In this document: piece by piece, positions 7,409 to 7,822 of the stretch
Numbering within the stretch: the stretch's first letter is position 1
Layout of the letters: each line of letters opens with the position of its first letter
Origin: an uncultured Collinsella sp.
Lineage (GTDB): Bacteria; Actinomycetota; Coriobacteriia; Coriobacteriales; Coriobacteriaceae
NCBI GenBank assembly: GCA_902494945.1
Contig: CABUVF010000100.1
Coordinates: 1-7,822 of the forward strand
Length of the DNA stretch: 7,822 nt
Direction: 5' to 3'
Notes under the pieces: generated by a model
What the model was told of the DNA's origin: nothing
The model's input: the letters and a program-made list of their open reading frames with translations, nothing else
Databases searched by the model: none
Program-made: the position numbers and the translations under genes

Positions 7409-7484
7409 TGGTGGAGGTTAGGGGGATCGAACCCCTGACCTCAGGCTTGCAAAGCCCGCGCTCTCCCAGCTGAGCTAAACCCCC
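7409..7484 (-). tRNA. tRNA-Ala (anticodon TGC)
   Basis: A complete 76-base tRNA including CCA (7409-7411). The acceptor stem pairs GGGGGTT with AACCTCC and contains one G-U pair. The anticodon loop TTTGCAA gives TGC. The T arm is centred on GGTTCGATCC. Ile(GAT) and Ala(TGC) are the pair usually found in rRNA spacers; here no rRNA sequence is visible on either side. Confidence 0.97.
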
Positions 7485-7503
7485 ACGGAGACAGTAATAA
7501 ACA

Positions 7504-7532
7504 CCCCAGCGGCGACTAGGCTCTAGCTGGGG
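7504..7532 (-). terminator. Hairpin between tRNA-Ile and tRNA-Ala (weak terminator or processing stem)
   Basis: CCCCAGC (7504-7510) pairs with GCTGGGG (7526-7532) around a 15-base loop. On the minus strand it is followed by TGTTTATT, a poor T-tract. It could be a leaky terminator that sets the ratio of the first tRNA-Ile to the downstream pair, or simply a spacer stem for tRNA processing. Confidence 0.4.
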
Positions 7533-7551
7533 AGTTAATTGCGAAAGAAAG

Positions 7552-7628
7552 TGGTGGACCTGACAAGATTCGAACTTGTGACCTCCCGGTTATCAGCCGG
7601 ACGCTCTAACCAACTGAGCTACAGGTCC
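7552..7628 (-). tRNA. tRNA-Ile (anticodon GAT), promoter-proximal copy
   Basis: A complete 77-base tRNA-Ile with CCA (7552-7554), identical throughout to the copy at 7328-7404. The identity runs 3 bases past the 5' end (ATC), making an 80-base direct repeat that flanks tRNA-Ala. It is the first gene of the cluster, behind a strong promoter. Confidence 0.97.
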
Positions 7629-7642
7629 ATCGCGCAAGGGAT

Positions 7643-7672
7643 ATATTAGACGAGTCGTTACTCGCTCGTCAA
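7643..7672 (-). promoter_or_regulatory. Promoter of the tRNA Ile-Ala-Ile cluster
   Basis: On the minus strand TTGACG (7667-7672) and TAATAT (7643-7648) are separated by 18 bases and lie 14 bases upstream of the first tRNA-Ile. An A/T-rich stretch containing AAAAAA directly upstream of the -35 may act as an UP element. The spacer and -35 contain overlapping dyads: CGAGT/ACTCG (7651-7655 with 7660-7664) and GACGAG/CTCGTC (7649-7654 with 7665-7670). Confidence 0.75.
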
Positions 7673-7712
7673 CAACTTTTTTGAAAATCTTTGAGAGGGG
7701 TGGTCGCCGGGC

Positions 7713-7822
7713 TGACGAGATGGTTTTGGTTTGCTGCTCGGACAGTCCTGCGCAAGACGAAGGCCACATTAAGTGGCCTTCTTTGCGTGCGGAACTCGCG
7801 ACAAACCAAAACCATCTCGTCA
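7713..7822. repeat. 110-bp element framed by a perfect 21-bp inverted repeat
   Basis: Bases 7713-7733 (beginning TGACGAGATGGTTTTGG) are the exact reverse complement of 7802-7822, the last bases of the window. Inside is a perfect 9-bp hairpin, GAAGGCCAC (7759-7767) with GTGGCCTTC (7773-7781), loop ATTAA. It is extended by CGCAA (7751-7755) pairing with TTGCG (7783-7787) and followed by a short T run. No coding sequence is present. The layout fits a small non-autonomous inverted-repeat element, a long terminator-type hairpin or a structured RNA. The right border may continue past the window, so its true length is unknown. Confidence 0.75.

Noticed and set aside
7264..7473. A 69-codon plus-strand open frame containing DLTRFELVTSRLS-type peptides
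   Set aside because: This is the well-known false translation of tRNA-Ile and tRNA-Ala read in antisense, not a gene. Similar false frames cover the tRNA-Ser genes at 11-425.

Overview
The window looks like chromosomal DNA from a gut actinobacterium of the class Coriobacteriia, most likely Collinsella or a close relative. This is inferred from moderately high GC, GGAGG-type ribosome binding sites, the flavour of the proteins (TypA, BFN-domain protein, TRIC-type channel, DUF559-like endonuclease) and short GC-rich intergenic hairpins. No database search was possible, so the genus is an inference.

Left end (1-1614): two tRNA-Ser genes (anticodons GGA and CGA), each followed by its own intrinsic terminator. 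Next come a 25-base inverted fragment of the second tRNA's 3' end and a 1,268-bp cassette. The cassette is a minus-strand gene for a probable PD-(D/E)XK (DUF559/Vsr-like) protein with an AbiEi-like front half. It sits between two 79-bp inverted repeats (347-425 and 1536-1614) that match at 74 of 79 positions, and each repeat is itself a long hairpin. This is the strongest sign of accessory or mobile DNA in the window.

Middle left (1615-3800): two plus-strand membrane-protein genes. One is a TRIC/UPF0126 family protein that probably starts at a TTG codon. The other is an exported protein with a bactofilin-like repeat domain fused to a multi-pass membrane domain, with a perfect 9-bp dyad just before its ribosome binding site. 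A REP-like hairpin and a strong bidirectional terminator separate these from the convergent typA gene.

Middle right (3819-7231): a minus-strand gene run in the order BFN-domain protein, small two-helix membrane protein, acidic conserved hypothetical, then the translational GTPase typA/bipA. The first two genes abut stop-to-start and the third follows after 30 bases. typA follows after 117 bases and may have its own promoter.

Right end (7285-7822): a minus-strand tRNA cluster, Ile(GAT)-Ala(TGC)-Ile(GAT), with a good sigma70-type promoter upstream and an intrinsic terminator downstream. The two tRNA-Ile copies are identical. The last 110 bases are framed by a perfect 21-bp inverted repeat around an inner hairpin and contain no gene. 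They may be a small non-autonomous repeat element or a structured RNA.

Apart from the cassette and the structured repeats, the content is ordinary housekeeping: translation (tRNAs, TypA), envelope and membrane proteins.
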